64,000 nucleotides of DNA from an uncultured Clostridia bacterium (GCA_947624015.1 CANQIA010000002.1:62001-126000), one strand, 5' to 3'; shown: positions 18,780 through 28,853, counted from the first letter of the stretch. Notes: generated by a model from the letters alone, not told the origin. Numbers and translations: made by a program.

Positions 18780-19649
18780 CTACCTCTTTCCATCTTTGTC
18801 AATATCTCTATGAGCAATTATAACACTATGCCCAACTCTTTTTAAATTATTATACAGTTCATTGGCTAAAGTGACACTTCTGTGTTTTCCTCCCGTACAG
18901 CCTATGGCAATTACTAACTGATTTTTACCTTCTTTGATATAATTTGGTATCAAAAATTCACACATATCCGTCAGCTTGCTTTTAAACTCAACAGCCTCTT
19001 GCCACTTCATAACATAGTCTCTTACAGCCACATCGTTGCCTGTAAGATCTTTTAATTCGGTAATATAAAACGGATTGGGTATAAACCTTACGTCAAACAC
19101 CATATCCGCATCGGGAGGTATGCCGTACTTAAAGCCGAAGCTCAGTACCGTTATCATAAGACTTTCAAAGCCCTTGCCTTCAAGGAATATTTCTCCAAGC
19201 TGCGTCCTTAGCTGACGTGTCAGCATATGAGTGGTGTCTATTATAAAATCCGCTCTGTCCTTTATCTCGCCGAGTATTTCCCTTTCCTTCCTTATGCCGT
19301 CAATGAGCCTTTCGCCCTTGGCATTAAGAGGATGATTTCTCCTTGATTCCTTATATCTCTTTAAAAGTATACCGTCCTCGCAGTCCAGGAAAAGTATCTC
19401 AAAGCGATTGTTTTCATTTTCTATTTCCGATAAAAAGCTGAAAAGCTCGCCAAAAAGGCTGCCGCCTCTTATGTCTATTCCCAAAGCCACATTATCGTTT
19501 CTGAATGAGGGATTTTCGCAAAGCTCTATAAACTTAGGTATAAGACTGGGAGGCAAATTGTCTATGCAAAAAAAGCCTATGTCCTCCAGAAACTTAAGCA
19601 CAGTACTTTTTCCTGCGCCCGACATACCCGTCACTATTACAAATCTCAT
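18780..19649 (-). CDS. rapZ: RapZ-family nucleotide-binding protein
   Basis: A 289-residue protein of the RapZ/YvcJ family. The N-terminus has the P-loop VTGMSGAGKS (residues about 5-14) and the family segment FFCIDNLPP; the C-terminus has the conserved IGCTGGKHRSVTLA. In Enterobacteria RapZ directs RNase E to the GlmZ small RNA controlling GlmS; in Bacillus YvcJ binds and hydrolyses GTP and affects competence. The target here is unknown. It sits 17 bases after murB in the hprK operon, tying it to cell-wall precursor control. Confidence 0.95.
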   Translation of the reverse strand: MRFVIVTGMSGAGKSTVLKFLEDIGFFCIDNLPPSLIPKFIELCENPSFRNDNVALGIDIRGGSLFGELFSFLSEIENENNRFEILFLDCEDGILLKRYKESRRNHPLNAKGERLIDGIRKEREILGEIKDRADFIIDTTHMLTRQLRTQLGEIFLEGKGFESLMITVLSFGFKYGIPPDADMVFDVRFIPNPFYITELKDLTGNDVAVRDYVMKWQEAVEFKSKLTDMCEFLIPNYIKEGKNQLVIAIGCTGGKHRSVTLANELYNNLKRVGHSVIIAHRDIDKDGKR

Positions 19650-19666
19650 ACCTATCCCCTCCTTAG

Positions 19667-20569
19667 CTACTCCCCTATTATTCTTATCTCAGGTTCCAGC
19701 ATAACGCCAAAATTGTTGTAAACCGTTTCCTGCACGTGTTTAATAAGGTCAAGTACTTCCTTGGCTGTTGCTCCGCCGTTATTTACCACAAAACCGCAGT
19801 GCTTGGGACTTACCTGCGCCATTCCCACTTTATATCCTCTCAGACCGCTGTCGTCTATAAGCTTACCTGCAAAATAGCCTTCGGGTCTTTTAAAGGTACT
19901 GCCTGCGCTTGGCAGCTCCACAGGCTGCTTTAAGCTCCTCTGCTCTGCAAGTTCGGTCATTTTTGACTTTATATCATCATATCTTCCCTTTGTAAGTCTG
20001 AACACGGCTTCAAGAACGATCATGGACTCTCGCATTATCCTGCTGGTCCTGTAGCCGAATTCCGAGGATGCGTTGTCTATTATTTCGATACTGCCGTTGA
20101 CAAGTACCTTGCCCGATACGAACACATCCTTTATCTCGCCGCCATATGCTCCCGCATTCATACAAACGGCGCCGCCTACGGTACCGGGGATACCGCTTAA
20201 ACACTCCATTCCCGTAAGAGAATACTCCAGAGCCTTCCTTGCCGCTGCAGACAAAAGAGCGCCTGCTCCCACAGTGACGATATTGTCACTGATATCAATA
20301 TGGCTCAAGCCCTTATATATCTGTATAATTATACCTCTGAAGCCGTTATCCTTTACAAGAAGATTGCTTCCGTTGCCTATGATATAATAGGGCATACCGC
20401 TTTCCCTTGCAAGCTCAACGGCACTGCGTACCCCTTCCATACCTTGCGGAGTTACAAATATATCGGCGCTTCCTCCTATGCGAAAGGTAGTGTGCTTTGA
20501 CATAGGCTCGTTGAGCAGGACATTATCATCTCCGAGAGCCTTTCTGAATTTATTTGTAATTTCTCTCAT
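19667..20569 (-). CDS. murB: UDP-N-acetylenolpyruvoylglucosamine reductase
   Basis: A 300-residue cytoplasmic flavoenzyme that reduces UDP-GlcNAc-enolpyruvate to UDP-MurNAc with NADPH, the second committed step of peptidoglycan synthesis. FAD-binding features are YIIGNGSNLLV and GIPGTVGGAVCMNAGAYGGE; PSAGSTFKRP holds the catalytic Ser; the C-terminal EPEIRIIG holds the conserved Glu. The length fits the short (type II) enzymes of Firmicutes. It is packed 11 bases after the ROK kinase gene. Confidence 0.97.
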   Translation of the reverse strand: MREITNKFRKALGDDNVLLNEPMSKHTTFRIGGSADIFVTPQGMEGVRSAVELARESGMPYYIIGNGSNLLVKDNGFRGIIIQIYKGLSHIDISDNIVTVGAGALLSAAARKALEYSLTGMECLSGIPGTVGGAVCMNAGAYGGEIKDVFVSGKVLVNGSIEIIDNASSEFGYRTSRIMRESMIVLEAVFRLTKGRYDDIKSKMTELAEQRSLKQPVELPSAGSTFKRPEGYFAGKLIDDSGLRGYKVGMAQVSPKHCGFVVNNGGATAKEVLDLIKHVQETVYNNFGVMLEPEIRIIGE

Positions 20570-20580
20570 AATCGCTCCTT

Positions 20581-21525
20581 TTATTTTCTGCCCAGCATTG
20601 CAGCGCCTACAATGCCTGCGTCGTTGCCGAGAGTCGCTATTTTAAGCTCTGTTTTGTTTTCTCCGCCGTATACCTTTTCATCAAGTATTTTCTGTATAGG
20701 TTTTATTACTCTGTCGCCTTGGGCGCATACTCCTCCGCCTATGACAACTGCCTCAGGCTGGAATATATTCACAAGATTTACAATACCTATTGCAAGATAG
20801 TTTATATATCTGCCGAGTATGTATTCGGCTACATTGTCGCCCATATCGGCGGCATCGAATACTGTCTTTGCATCTATAAGCTTTATATTGCCGTCTACAA
20901 GATCGTATATTTTGCTGCTGGGGTATTTTGCGGCAGCTATCCTTCCTTCTCTCCTAAGAGCCGAAGCTGAAGCATATGCCTCCCAACATCCCTTACGTCC
21001 GCAGCTACAAAGCTCTCCGTCAGCCACTATTACCATATGACCTGCCTCTCCGCCTCCTCCGAAGGAACCTGAGAACACCTTGCCGTTTATTATAATGCCT
21101 GCGCCTACTCCCGTACCTATGGTAACATATATTATATTTTTGTTGCCATGGGCGGCGCCGCATACATTCTCGCCTATTGCGGCGCAGTTTGCGTCATTTT
21201 CAATATATACGGGCAATCCTATCCTCTTGTTCATCTCCTTTACAATATTTATATTTTTAAAGTTGAGATTATTGGCATAGAGAAGTATGCCCTTCCTTTT
21301 GTTTATCATACCCGGCACGCCTAAGCCAAGGGATTCTATGTCCTCAAAGCCGATCTCCAGCTCCTCGGCAAGCTTGTTGCACAGCGTCGCCATATCGTTT
21401 AAGATATCCTCCGCTTCTCTTCCGTTCATTGTAGGCGTAACTGCCTTTGCAAGTATCTCTCCACTTTCATTTACTATCCCTGCGGAAATATTTGTTCCGC
21501 CCAGATCAATACCAAGATAATACAT
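20581..21525 (-). CDS. glcK: ROK-family glucokinase
   Basis: A 314-residue ROK sugar kinase. The N-terminal ATP loop is LGIDLGGTNISAGIV. Sugar binding and catalysis are shown by ENDANCAAIGE (catalytic Asp) and GGGGEAGHM, and the ROK zinc site by CSCGRKGCWEAYAS. The absence of an N-terminal helix-turn-helix argues for a kinase, not a ROK repressor. It most likely phosphorylates glucose; other hexoses are possible. It lies between hprK and murB, 24 and 11 bases from its neighbours, linking sugar entry to the HPr signalling genes. Confidence 0.92.
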   Translation of the reverse strand: MYYLGIDLGGTNISAGIVNESGEILAKAVTPTMNGREAEDILNDMATLCNKLAEELEIGFEDIESLGLGVPGMINKRKGILLYANNLNFKNINIVKEMNKRIGLPVYIENDANCAAIGENVCGAAHGNKNIIYVTIGTGVGAGIIINGKVFSGSFGGGGEAGHMVIVADGELCSCGRKGCWEAYASASALRREGRIAAAKYPSSKIYDLVDGNIKLIDAKTVFDAADMGDNVAEYILGRYINYLAIGIVNLVNIFQPEAVVIGGGVCAQGDRVIKPIQKILDEKVYGGENKTELKIATLGNDAGIVGAAMLGRK

Positions 21526-21549
21526 AATATCGCCCTCCGTTGATAATTA

Positions 21550-22476
21550 TCAGTTGCCCTTCATTGCGCTGTTCATAATAGCATCATTAAGAGCCTGCGC
21601 CGCATTGTAGCCCATCTTCTTCTGACGGCAGTTGACTGCGGCAGATTCGCATATAATAGCAAGGTTCCTGCCCGGACGAACCGGAATGGAATGACATATT
21701 ACCTTATTGCCCAATATGTCCATATATTCCTCCTTGATGCCAAGTCTGTCATAAGCCTTGCCTTTTTCCCAGTATTCCAGCTTTATAACAAGATCTATCT
21801 CCTGAGTGTCCTTTACGGACTGAACGCCGAACATCTGCTTAACATTTATTATGCCTATACCTCTTACCTCTATGAAGTAACGTATAAGCTCGGGACAGCT
21901 TCCCACAAGCACATCGTGGGACACCTTCTTTATCTCCACAGCGTCATCCGCAACAAGTCTGTGACCCCTTTTGATAAGCTCAAGGGCAGCCTCACTTTTA
22001 CCTATACCGCTTTCGCCTGTTATAAGAACGCCTTCGCCGTATACATCCACAAGTACTCCGTGTACGGTAGTTCTGGGAGCAAGCTCTACTTTGAGCCATT
22101 TAAGAAGCTCTCCCGTAAACTCAGAGGTAGTGTCCTCAGACTGGAGTATAGGTATTTTCCTCTCCCTTGCATAAAACAGCATTTCGGGATGCGGTTCAAG
22201 TCCACGGCATATCACTACGCACGGCATATCATACTGGAATATCTTCTCAAGGGTCTCCTGTCTGAATTCGGGAGTAAGCTTGCACAAATAGGTATATTCC
22301 ACTATGCCTATTACCTGTATCCTTTCGCTGTCAAAGTAATCGAAAAAGCCTGCCAACTGTAATGCCGGTCTGTTTATTCCCGGGGATTCTATATATATTT
22401 CTGAAATGTCTATATCTTCCGTCAAATTCTTAAGTGAAAATTCCTTTGCGATCTCCTTTAAGCTGACTGAGTACAT
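21550..22476 (-). CDS. hprK: HPr kinase/phosphorylase
   Basis: A 308-residue bifunctional enzyme that adds or removes phosphate at Ser46 of HPr or Crh according to energy and phosphate state. It has the P-loop GESGIGKSE (near residue 155), the downstream acidic RLVADDAVEI, and the family signature EVRGIGIINVKQMFG. The N-terminal domain of about 130 residues is of normal size. It is the first gene of a six-gene operon that ends with a His-less HPr-like protein, a likely substrate. A good SigA promoter precedes it. Confidence 0.97.
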   Translation of the reverse strand: MYSVSLKEIAKEFSLKNLTEDIDISEIYIESPGINRPALQLAGFFDYFDSERIQVIGIVEYTYLCKLTPEFRQETLEKIFQYDMPCVVICRGLEPHPEMLFYARERKIPILQSEDTTSEFTGELLKWLKVELAPRTTVHGVLVDVYGEGVLITGESGIGKSEAALELIKRGHRLVADDAVEIKKVSHDVLVGSCPELIRYFIEVRGIGIINVKQMFGVQSVKDTQEIDLVIKLEYWEKGKAYDRLGIKEEYMDILGNKVICHSIPVRPGRNLAIICESAAVNCRQKKMGYNAAQALNDAIMNSAMKGN

Positions 22477-22538
22477 ATTTGTACCTCCTATAACATTTTA
22501 CTTTAGTTTTCTCTGCTTATTTAAAAAAATCCATATTA

Positions 22539-22567
22539 ATAATAACTCATTTTGGCATATATTTCAA
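22539..22567 (-). promoter_or_regulatory. SigA promoter of the hprK operon
   Basis: On the minus strand: TTGAAA, 17 bases, TATTAT. Expected start is near 22532, giving a leader of about 55 bases with AGGAGG before the ATG. Confidence 0.75.
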
Positions 22568-22599
22568 TTATAAATTGATTTTTTAAACAAATTGAAATA

Positions 22600-22641
22600 T
22601 AAGCAAAAGCACCTCGAGGCGATCCCCCGAAGTGCTTTAAA
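22600..22641 (-). terminator. Terminator of the glycogen phosphorylase operon
   Basis: On the minus strand the stem AAAGCACTTCG / CGAGGTGCTTT is followed by TTTTGCTTAT. It separates glgP from the hprK promoter. Confidence 0.8.
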
Positions 22642-22646
22642 AAATT

Positions 22647-25106
22647 TTACTTTTCTTTCATTTCAATATGAACAGGCTTTAAGCCCCAAATCTCCTCGGC
22701 ATATTCCTTTATTGTTCTGTCTGATGAGAACTTGCCGCTGCATGCAGTGTTCATAATAGCCATTTCAGCCCACTTATCTTTATTCTTGTAAACGGCGTCT
22801 ACCTTTGCCTGAGCCTTTGCATAAGCCTCAAAGTCCTTAAGCACAAAATATTCGTCGGCTCTTGAGCCGTTATATCCGTTGAGAAGAGATTCGAATATGG
22901 GTTTGAAGGTATCTGTATTCTTATCCAGAGTACCGTTTATAAGCATATTAAGGACTGCCTGGATATCGGGATCCATATTGTAAATATCCCATGGATTATA
23001 GTCGTTTCTTGCATACTGGTCTATTACCTCGTCTGCCTTCATACCGAATATGAATATATTATCCTCGCCAACTTCTTCCATTATCTCAACATTGGCTCCG
23101 TCAAGAGTACCCATTGTAACGGCGCCGTTAAGCATAAACTTCATATTGCCTGTGCCTGAAGCCTCCTTGGACGCTGTTGATATCTGCTCTGATATATCGG
23201 CAGCAGGTATAAGCTTTTCTGCCAGACTTACTCTGTAGTTTGCGGCAAACACGACCTTAAGCTTTCCTCTTATGGAAGCATCGTTATTTACAAGATCCGC
23301 TACCTTGTTTATAAGCTTTATTATAAGCTTAGCCATTTTATAGCCTGCCGCTGACTTGGCGCCGAATATAAATGTTCTCGGTACCATATCCATATTGGGA
23401 TTTTCCTTAAGCTTGTTATAAAGACTCATAATATGGAGTACATTGAGAAGCTGTCTCTTGTACTCGTGAAGTCTCTTTACCTGAATATCGAAAATAGAGT
23501 CGGGGTTAATGTCAATATCCATATTCTCCTTGAAATATTTGACAAGTTTGACCTTATTCTCTCTCTTTATTGCCATAAATTCATCTCTGAACTTCTTTTT
23601 CTTAGCCAGAGGTTCAAGCTTGTGAAGCTCGTTAAGATCTGTATACCAGCCGTCGCCTATTTCCTTTGTAATAAGCTTTGCAAGGTCGGGATTTGCATGA
23701 CCGAGCCATCTTCTCTGAGTGATACCGTTGGTTTTGTTGTTGAATCTCTCGGGATATATCTCATAAAAATCCTTAAGCTCCTGATTTTTAAGTATCTCGG
23801 TGTGAAGAGCCGCAACGCCGTTTACGGAATGGCTGCCAACTATGGCAAGCCATGCCATTCTTATCTGACCGTCTGCAATGATCGCCATTCTCCTGATCTT
23901 ATCAGCGTCATGACCGTACTTTTCTATAAGCATATTGCAAAATCTCTTATTTATTTCCTCAACTATCATAAATATACGAGGAAGCAGTCTTGAAAACAGG
24001 TCATAGGGCCACTTTTCAAGAGCCTCGGACATAATGGTATGATTTGTATATGCGCAGCACTTCTTTGTAATTTCCCATGCCTCGTCCCAAGGCACATCGT
24101 TTTCGTCTATAAGAAGTCTCATAAGCTCTGCAACTGCTATACTGGGATGAGTATCGTTAAGCTGGAAGGCATACTTTTCCGGAAGAAGTGAAAAATCATT
24201 TCCGAACTTCATCTTGAACTTTGTGATGACTCTTTGAAGCGTAGCCGATACAAAGAAATACTGCTGACGAAGTCTTAACTCCTTGCCTGCATAGTGTTCG
24301 TCTGCAGGATAAAGAACATCTGTAAGAGCCTTTGCAATATTCTGCTCCTCAACAGCCTTCTGGAAATCGCCTGAGTTGAATTTCTCAAGGTCGAACATAT
24401 TCTTTGCCTCTGCGTCCCAAAGTCTTAATGTATTTACAGTGTTGTTATTATAGCCTATAACGGGATAATCATAGGGAACGGCTATTACGGACTGATAGTT
24501 TTCATGTACATATCTATATTCGCCGTTTTCCTTCATCTCACGTCTTACATTGCCGTAGAACTTGACCTCAACGGCATATTCCTTTCTTCTTACGCCCCAT
24601 ACATCGCCGTTGTGGAGCCAGTCGTCGGGAAGCTCCATCTGAGCGCCGTCAACTATTTTCTGCTCGAAAATACCATAGTGGTATCTTATGCCGCAGCCGT
24701 AAGCAGGCAGCTCAAGAGTTGAAAGAGAGTCCAAAAAGCATGCGGCAAGTCTGCCCAGACCGCCGTTTCCCAAGCCCGGATCTCTTTCGGCATCCTCTAT
24801 AAGATTATAGTCTATGCCAAGTTCATCTATAACTTCCTTTATCTCGTCAAACATAGTCATATTCAAAATAGCATTGCCCAGAAATCTTCCCATAAGGAAT
24901 TCCATTGAAAGATAGCATACTATCTTGCAGCCTGTTTTGTCATATGTTTCATGGGTCTCAAGCCATTTGCTCGTAACATAATCTCTGATAGTAAAAGCAA
25001 GAGCCTCGTAAAGCTGCTCCTGTGTTGCGGTCTCGATAGTCTGTCTTGATAATATTCTTACATTTGCAATAAGTTTGTCTTTAAATATTTTCTTATCAAA
25101 CTTCAT
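22647..25106 (-). CDS. glgP: Glycogen/maltodextrin phosphorylase
   Basis: An 819-residue GT35 enzyme releasing glucose 1-phosphate from alpha-1,4-glucans with phosphate. The pyridoxal-phosphate Lys lies in the conserved EASGTGNMKFMLNGA segment near the C-terminus. The N-terminal GNGGLGRLAACFLDS and YGCGIRYHYGIFEQ blocks and EKWPYDLFSRLLPR are typical. The length matches bacterial GlgP/MalP. It follows prfA by 21 bases, so it is probably the last gene of the stalk-DUF1385-prmC-prfA operon. Storage glycogen or starch-derived dextrin use is inferred. Confidence 0.97.
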   Translation of the reverse strand: MKFDKKIFKDKLIANVRILSRQTIETATQEQLYEALAFTIRDYVTSKWLETHETYDKTGCKIVCYLSMEFLMGRFLGNAILNMTMFDEIKEVIDELGIDYNLIEDAERDPGLGNGGLGRLAACFLDSLSTLELPAYGCGIRYHYGIFEQKIVDGAQMELPDDWLHNGDVWGVRRKEYAVEVKFYGNVRREMKENGEYRYVHENYQSVIAVPYDYPVIGYNNNTVNTLRLWDAEAKNMFDLEKFNSGDFQKAVEEQNIAKALTDVLYPADEHYAGKELRLRQQYFFVSATLQRVITKFKMKFGNDFSLLPEKYAFQLNDTHPSIAVAELMRLLIDENDVPWDEAWEITKKCCAYTNHTIMSEALEKWPYDLFSRLLPRIFMIVEEINKRFCNMLIEKYGHDADKIRRMAIIADGQIRMAWLAIVGSHSVNGVAALHTEILKNQELKDFYEIYPERFNNKTNGITQRRWLGHANPDLAKLITKEIGDGWYTDLNELHKLEPLAKKKKFRDEFMAIKRENKVKLVKYFKENMDIDINPDSIFDIQVKRLHEYKRQLLNVLHIMSLYNKLKENPNMDMVPRTFIFGAKSAAGYKMAKLIIKLINKVADLVNNDASIRGKLKVVFAANYRVSLAEKLIPAADISEQISTASKEASGTGNMKFMLNGAVTMGTLDGANVEIMEEVGEDNIFIFGMKADEVIDQYARNDYNPWDIYNMDPDIQAVLNMLINGTLDKNTDTFKPIFESLLNGYNGSRADEYFVLKDFEAYAKAQAKVDAVYKNKDKWAEMAIMNTACSGKFSSDRTIKEYAEEIWGLKPVHIEMKEK

Positions 25107-25127
25107 AAGCTCATCTCCTTGTATTAC

Positions 25128-26204
25128 TTAGTTTATATCTTCACTGCCGGCTTTAAGCTTTTCAGCCTGCTCGGTAGTTATCAACGCATCCATTACTTCG
25201 TCCAGATCTCCGTCTATTATAGAATCCAGTCTGTGAAGAGTAAGACCTATCCTGTGATCCGTAACTCTTCCTTGGGGATAATTGTATGTCCTTATTCTTT
25301 CGTTTCTGTTGCCTCTTCCTATTTGAGATTTTCTCTCGGCGGATATTTCGGCATGCTGCTTTTCCTGCTCCAGATCATAAAGCTTGCTCATAAGCACCTT
25401 TAAAGCCTTATCCTTGTTCTTTAGCTGACTTTTCTCATCCTGGCAGGATATGACTATGCCTGTGGGGATGTGTGTAAGCCTTACGGCAGAGTCCGTGGTA
25501 TTTACACACTGACCGCCGTTGCCCGATGCTCTGAATACGTCGAATTTACAGTCGTTCATATCCAGCTTTACATCCACAGCCTCTACTTCGGGAAGCACTG
25601 CCACCGTAGCCGTAGAGGTGTGTATCCTTCCCCCGGATTCCGTGGAAGGTATCCTCTGTACCCTATGCACGCCGCTTTCATACTTAAGTCTGGAATAAGC
25701 GCCGCGCCCGTTTATCATAAACGTAATCTCCCTGTAACCGCCTGCGTCGCTTTCATTGGCGTTCATAAGCTCTGTTTTCCAATGATTTCTCTCGGCATAT
25801 CGGGAGTACATCCTGAAAAGATCTCCGGCAAATATGTTTGCCTCGTCGCCGCCTGCTCCGCCTCTTATCTCTACGATCACATTCTTTTCATCATTGGGAT
25901 CGCCTGGGAGCATAAGTATCTTAAGCTCCTCTTTGAGCGCCTCTATCCTTGCATTGCCTTCGGCGATCTCTTCTTTAGCGAGAGCCTTCATTTCCTCATC
26001 GCTGTCATTAAGCATCTCCTTAGCCTCTTCAACATCAGAGGAAACCGCCTTGTATTCCCTGTATTTTTCAACTATGGGGGCAATATCGCTGTGTTCCTTC
26101 ATAAGCTTGCGCCAATTTTCGTTGTCTGCGATCACGTCGGGATCGTTTATCTTGTCTGATAGATCGATATACTTTTTTTCTATATCGGCAAGTCTTTCAA
26201 ACAT
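25128..26204 (-). CDS. prfA: Peptide chain release factor 1
   Basis: A 358-residue class I release factor for UAA and UAG. The peptidyl-transferase motif is [15 protein letters not shown] (GGQ intact), and the stop-codon recognition PxT motif appears as RIPSTES. The length is normal. The adjacent prmC encodes the methyltransferase that modifies the GGQ glutamine, a classic pairing. This RF1 should recognise the internal TAG in the methyltransferase gene near 42845, so readthrough there would compete with termination. Confidence 0.97.
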   Translation of the reverse strand: MFERLADIEKKYIDLSDKINDPDVIADNENWRKLMKEHSDIAPIVEKYREYKAVSSDVEEAKEMLNDSDEEMKALAKEEIAEGNARIEALKEELKILMLPGDPNDEKNVIVEIRGGAGGDEANIFAGDLFRMYSRYAERNHWKTELMNANESDAGGYREITFMINGRGAYSRLKYESGVHRVQRIPSTESGGRIHTSTATVAVLPEVEAVDVKLDMNDCKFDVFRASGNGGQCVNTTDSAVRLTHIPTGIVISCQDEKSQLKNKDKALKVLMSKLYDLEQEKQHAEISAERKSQIGRGNRNERIRTYNYPQGRVTDHRIGLTLHRLDSIIDGDLDEVMDALITTEQAEKLKAGSEDIN

Positions 26205-26216
26205 AATAAGCCTCCG

Positions 26217-27056
26217 TTACAAAGCATATCCCCTAATCACCCTGTCAAGACCCGCAAGATCCTTTGATAGGGATATGTTTTCAAAATTGCTTTCTTTTAA
26301 CAAATTATAAAGTGCATATCCTTGATTATAACCTATTTCAAAAATAATGCAACCCCCTTTTTTCAAAAAATGCGGGGAGCCGTCTATTATTTTTCTGTAA
26401 AGATCCAGTCCGTCTTCTCCTCCGTCAAGAGCCAAAAGAGGCTCGTGATCCTTTACCTGAGCGTCAAGATCGGCTATTGCACCTCTCTCTATATAAGGAG
26501 GATTTGATATTATCATATCATATCTGTCATCTATGTTTTCAAAAATATCGCTTTTTATAAATTTTACATTAACATTGTTTTTACGAGCATTGCGCTCAGC
26601 CATATCCAAAGCCGCCCGAGAAATATCGGAAGCCGTAATATCGGCATCTGTATATTTCCCTATGCTCACGGCTATGGCGCCTGAGCCTGTGCCTATATCC
26701 AGTACTTTTTTATAGCCCTTTTCCTTTATAATGCTTATAGCTATCTCAACTGCATTTTCCGTATCCGCTCTCGGTATAAGCGTATTTTTGTTCAATTCAA
26801 AATCCAGTCCCATAAACTCGCAATGACCGAGTATATACTGCATTGGCTCTCTTCTGAGCCGCCTTTTCGTATATTCTTCTATTATATGAAGCTCCCGCTC
26901 ATTTATTTCATCATTATTGTGGGTAACAAGCTTTATCTGAGGCAGATCAAGGGCTTTTGACAAAATAAGACGGGCATCAAGGGAATAACTCTCAATGCCC
27001 TTTTCTTTAAGACTTGTCTTTACACTATCAAGAACAGCCTGTATTGTCTGACTCAT
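26217..27056 (-). CDS. prmC: Release factor glutamine methyltransferase
   Basis: A 279-residue S-adenosylmethionine enzyme that methylates the GGQ glutamine of release factors. It has the SAM motif VLDIGTGSGAIAVS and the catalytic NPPYIERG that binds the target glutamine. An N-terminal helical domain of about 80 residues is present as usual. The gene overlaps the end of the DUF1385 gene by 29 bases, with GGAGGAGG before its ATG, and runs directly into prfA. Confidence 0.96.
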   Translation of the reverse strand: MSQTIQAVLDSVKTSLKEKGIESYSLDARLILSKALDLPQIKLVTHNNDEINERELHIIEEYTKRRLRREPMQYILGHCEFMGLDFELNKNTLIPRADTENAVEIAISIIKEKGYKKVLDIGTGSGAIAVSIGKYTDADITASDISRAALDMAERNARKNNVNVKFIKSDIFENIDDRYDMIISNPPYIERGAIADLDAQVKDHEPLLALDGGEDGLDLYRKIIDGSPHFLKKGGCIIFEIGYNQGYALYNLLKESNFENISLSKDLAGLDRVIRGYAL

Positions 27057-27999
27057 CCTCCGGTTCCTCCTCCAGTACAGCCTTCAGAGAGGCAATAGCC
27101 ACCTCTATCATACTATCATCAGGCTCCTTGGTGGTAATAAGCTGCATAGCAATACCCGGAGCGCTTACTATATTCACAAGAGGGTTGTCGTGTGAGCCTG
27201 CCCACCTTATGACCTCATAGGAAAGTCCCGCTATGAAAGGCACAAGTATGACTCTGGATATTATTCTGAGCCAGAAATCATTTGTCCTTACAAAGAGAAA
27301 AACTATTATGCTTATTATCATTACTATTACCAGAAAACTGGTGCCGCAGCGCTTATGGAAGCGTGTGTTCTGCTTTACGTTTTCCACGGTAAGCTCCATA
27401 TTGTTTTCAAAGGTATTTATTGTCTTATGCTCGGCGCCATGGTACATAAATGTCCGCTTTATGTCCTTCATCTGAGATACGAGTATCATATAGCCAAGAA
27501 AAATAACTATCTTAACGATACTTTCGGCAACGCTCCTTACATCTGTGCTGTCTCCCGCAAGATGAGATATCCAGCCGCCTATTATGGTAGGAAGCACCAT
27601 AAACAGACCGATACAAAGAGCTATGGACAAAATCACGCTAAAGTATACCAGATAGTCGGCAAGCTTGTCGCCGAACTTTTTTTCAAGCCACATTTCAAAC
27701 TTGCTTTCATTGTCGTACTCTATATCTTCCATACCTGCCATTTCAAAGGAACGCTTTGTTACCTTAACGCCCATTACAAGGCAGTCGAAAAAATTGACCA
27801 CGCCTCTTATTATGGGCCAGCCCAATATTTTGCATCTGTCCTTGGGCTGCTTTATAAATTTCTTTTCGATCACTATACCCTTTTCGGGATTGCGCACAGC
27901 CATGGCGTAAAGAGTCTTTCCTCTCATCATTACGCCTTCTATAATGGCTTGACCGCCTATGCCTTTACCCTTTGCAGGGCATTTTCTAAGTTTACTCAT
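27028..27999 (-). CDS. DUF1385 family membrane protein (YqhQ-like)
   Basis: A 323-residue protein of the DUF1385/YqhQ family: GGQAIIEGVMMRG near the N-terminus, MYHGAEHKTINTFE in the middle and GLSYEVIRWAGSHDNP towards the end. Four or so hydrophobic segments lie between residues 110 and 260. The family is widespread next to prmC-prfA or rpmE in Firmicutes, but its biochemical role is not established. The His/Glu pattern in the AEHKTI box suggests metal or substrate binding; that is inference. Confidence 0.88.
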   Translation of the reverse strand: MSKLRKCPAKGKGIGGQAIIEGVMMRGKTLYAMAVRNPEKGIVIEKKFIKQPKDRCKILGWPIIRGVVNFFDCLVMGVKVTKRSFEMAGMEDIEYDNESKFEMWLEKKFGDKLADYLVYFSVILSIALCIGLFMVLPTIIGGWISHLAGDSTDVRSVAESIVKIVIFLGYMILVSQMKDIKRTFMYHGAEHKTINTFENNMELTVENVKQNTRFHKRCGTSFLVIVMIISIIVFLFVRTNDFWLRIISRVILVPFIAGLSYEVIRWAGSHDNPLVNIVSAPGIAMQLITTKEPDDSMIEVAIASLKAVLEEEPEDESDNTGCS

Positions 28000-28013
28000 A
28001 TACCCTCCACGGC

Positions 28014-28853
28014 TTATTTAACAGCCTCTGCCAGAGCATTCATTTCGGCGTTTATGCTCCGGGCTTCACTAAGTATTATCTTAAGCTGCGCCTCAGCCTC
28101 ATCATAATCATAACTGTTGCTGAGCATATCCTTAAGCAGTACCGCCAGCTCGCCAAGTCGGACGACGCTGTCCTTTGCCTTTATATGGAACTGCTCATAT
28201 TTACTGTCAGGAGTAATTGAAGACAATTCCTCTGAAACCTTTTCTATCGTTTCAATATTGCCGTCTATATTATCTCTCATTTCCCCAAGCTTATCGGTAA
28301 TATTGTTATCGTTTATGGAATTGAGAGTGGAAATAATATCACGGCTGACGCTATCGAGAGGTTTAATACAGCTCATATAGCGGCTGATATAAGGGTCTGT
28401 TACTATTTCGGGGCTTATTTCCCTTGTAATAGTCCCTATGTGTACCGTCTTTGTATCTGCATCCCAATTTACCGCCGCCCCGGTAGCCTCTGATATAGCC
28501 CTCAGAGGGATCATCATAGAATTATTTATGATCTGAGCGGGAACATCCAGAAATGTACTGTTCTGATTGACCTGCAGCGCCTTGTGTCCGCTTCTCATGG
28601 ATATGATATTGGAGCCGTTTATAAGAGTCGCCGTCTTGGTAGCAGGCTCCCAGTCAATAGTATAGCCCATTTTTTCAAACAGTCCTCTCAGCGGTATAAG
28701 AGTTCTGCTGTTTACTATAACGGGCTGAGCGTTGCTGAAGGTCACCGCCTCTCCGTTAAGATTTACCTTGATCTTCTGCTCTGCGGAAAATACGCTTGCA
28801 GATAAAGTCCATACAAGCAATACGGCTAACAATATTTTTATTCCCTTTCTCAT
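28014..28853 (-). CDS. Secreted copper amine oxidase-like (stalk) domain protein
   Basis: A 279-residue exported protein. A signal peptide (residues 1-23, ending SVFSAEQ) is followed by a full stalk domain at about 25-140: VNSRTLIPLRGLFEKMGY, VPAQIINNSMMIPLRAISEATG and VNWDADTKTVHIG. The rest (150-279) is helical without membrane segments. The domain is common on clostridial surface proteins and does not imply oxidase activity. It heads the operon with the DUF1385 gene (14-base gap), prmC, prfA and glgP. Confidence 0.88.
   Translation of the reverse strand: MRKGIKILLAVLLVWTLSASVFSAEQKIKVNLNGEAVTFSNAQPVIVNSRTLIPLRGLFEKMGYTIDWEPATKTATLINGSNIISMRSGHKALQVNQNSTFLDVPAQIINNSMMIPLRAISEATGAAVNWDADTKTVHIGTITREISPEIVTDPYISRYMSCIKPLDSVSRDIISTLNSINDNNITDKLGEMRDNIDGNIETIEKVSEELSSITPDSKYEQFHIKAKDSVVRLGELAVLLKDMLSNSYDYDEAEAQLKIILSEARSINAEMNALAEAVK

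Noticed and set aside
25128..26204. Unusual release-factor motif GNGGQCVN instead of GAGGQHVN
   Set aside because: The GGQ triplet is intact, and as far as I recall the flanking residues vary in Firmicutes RF1, so this does not indicate a changed genetic code.
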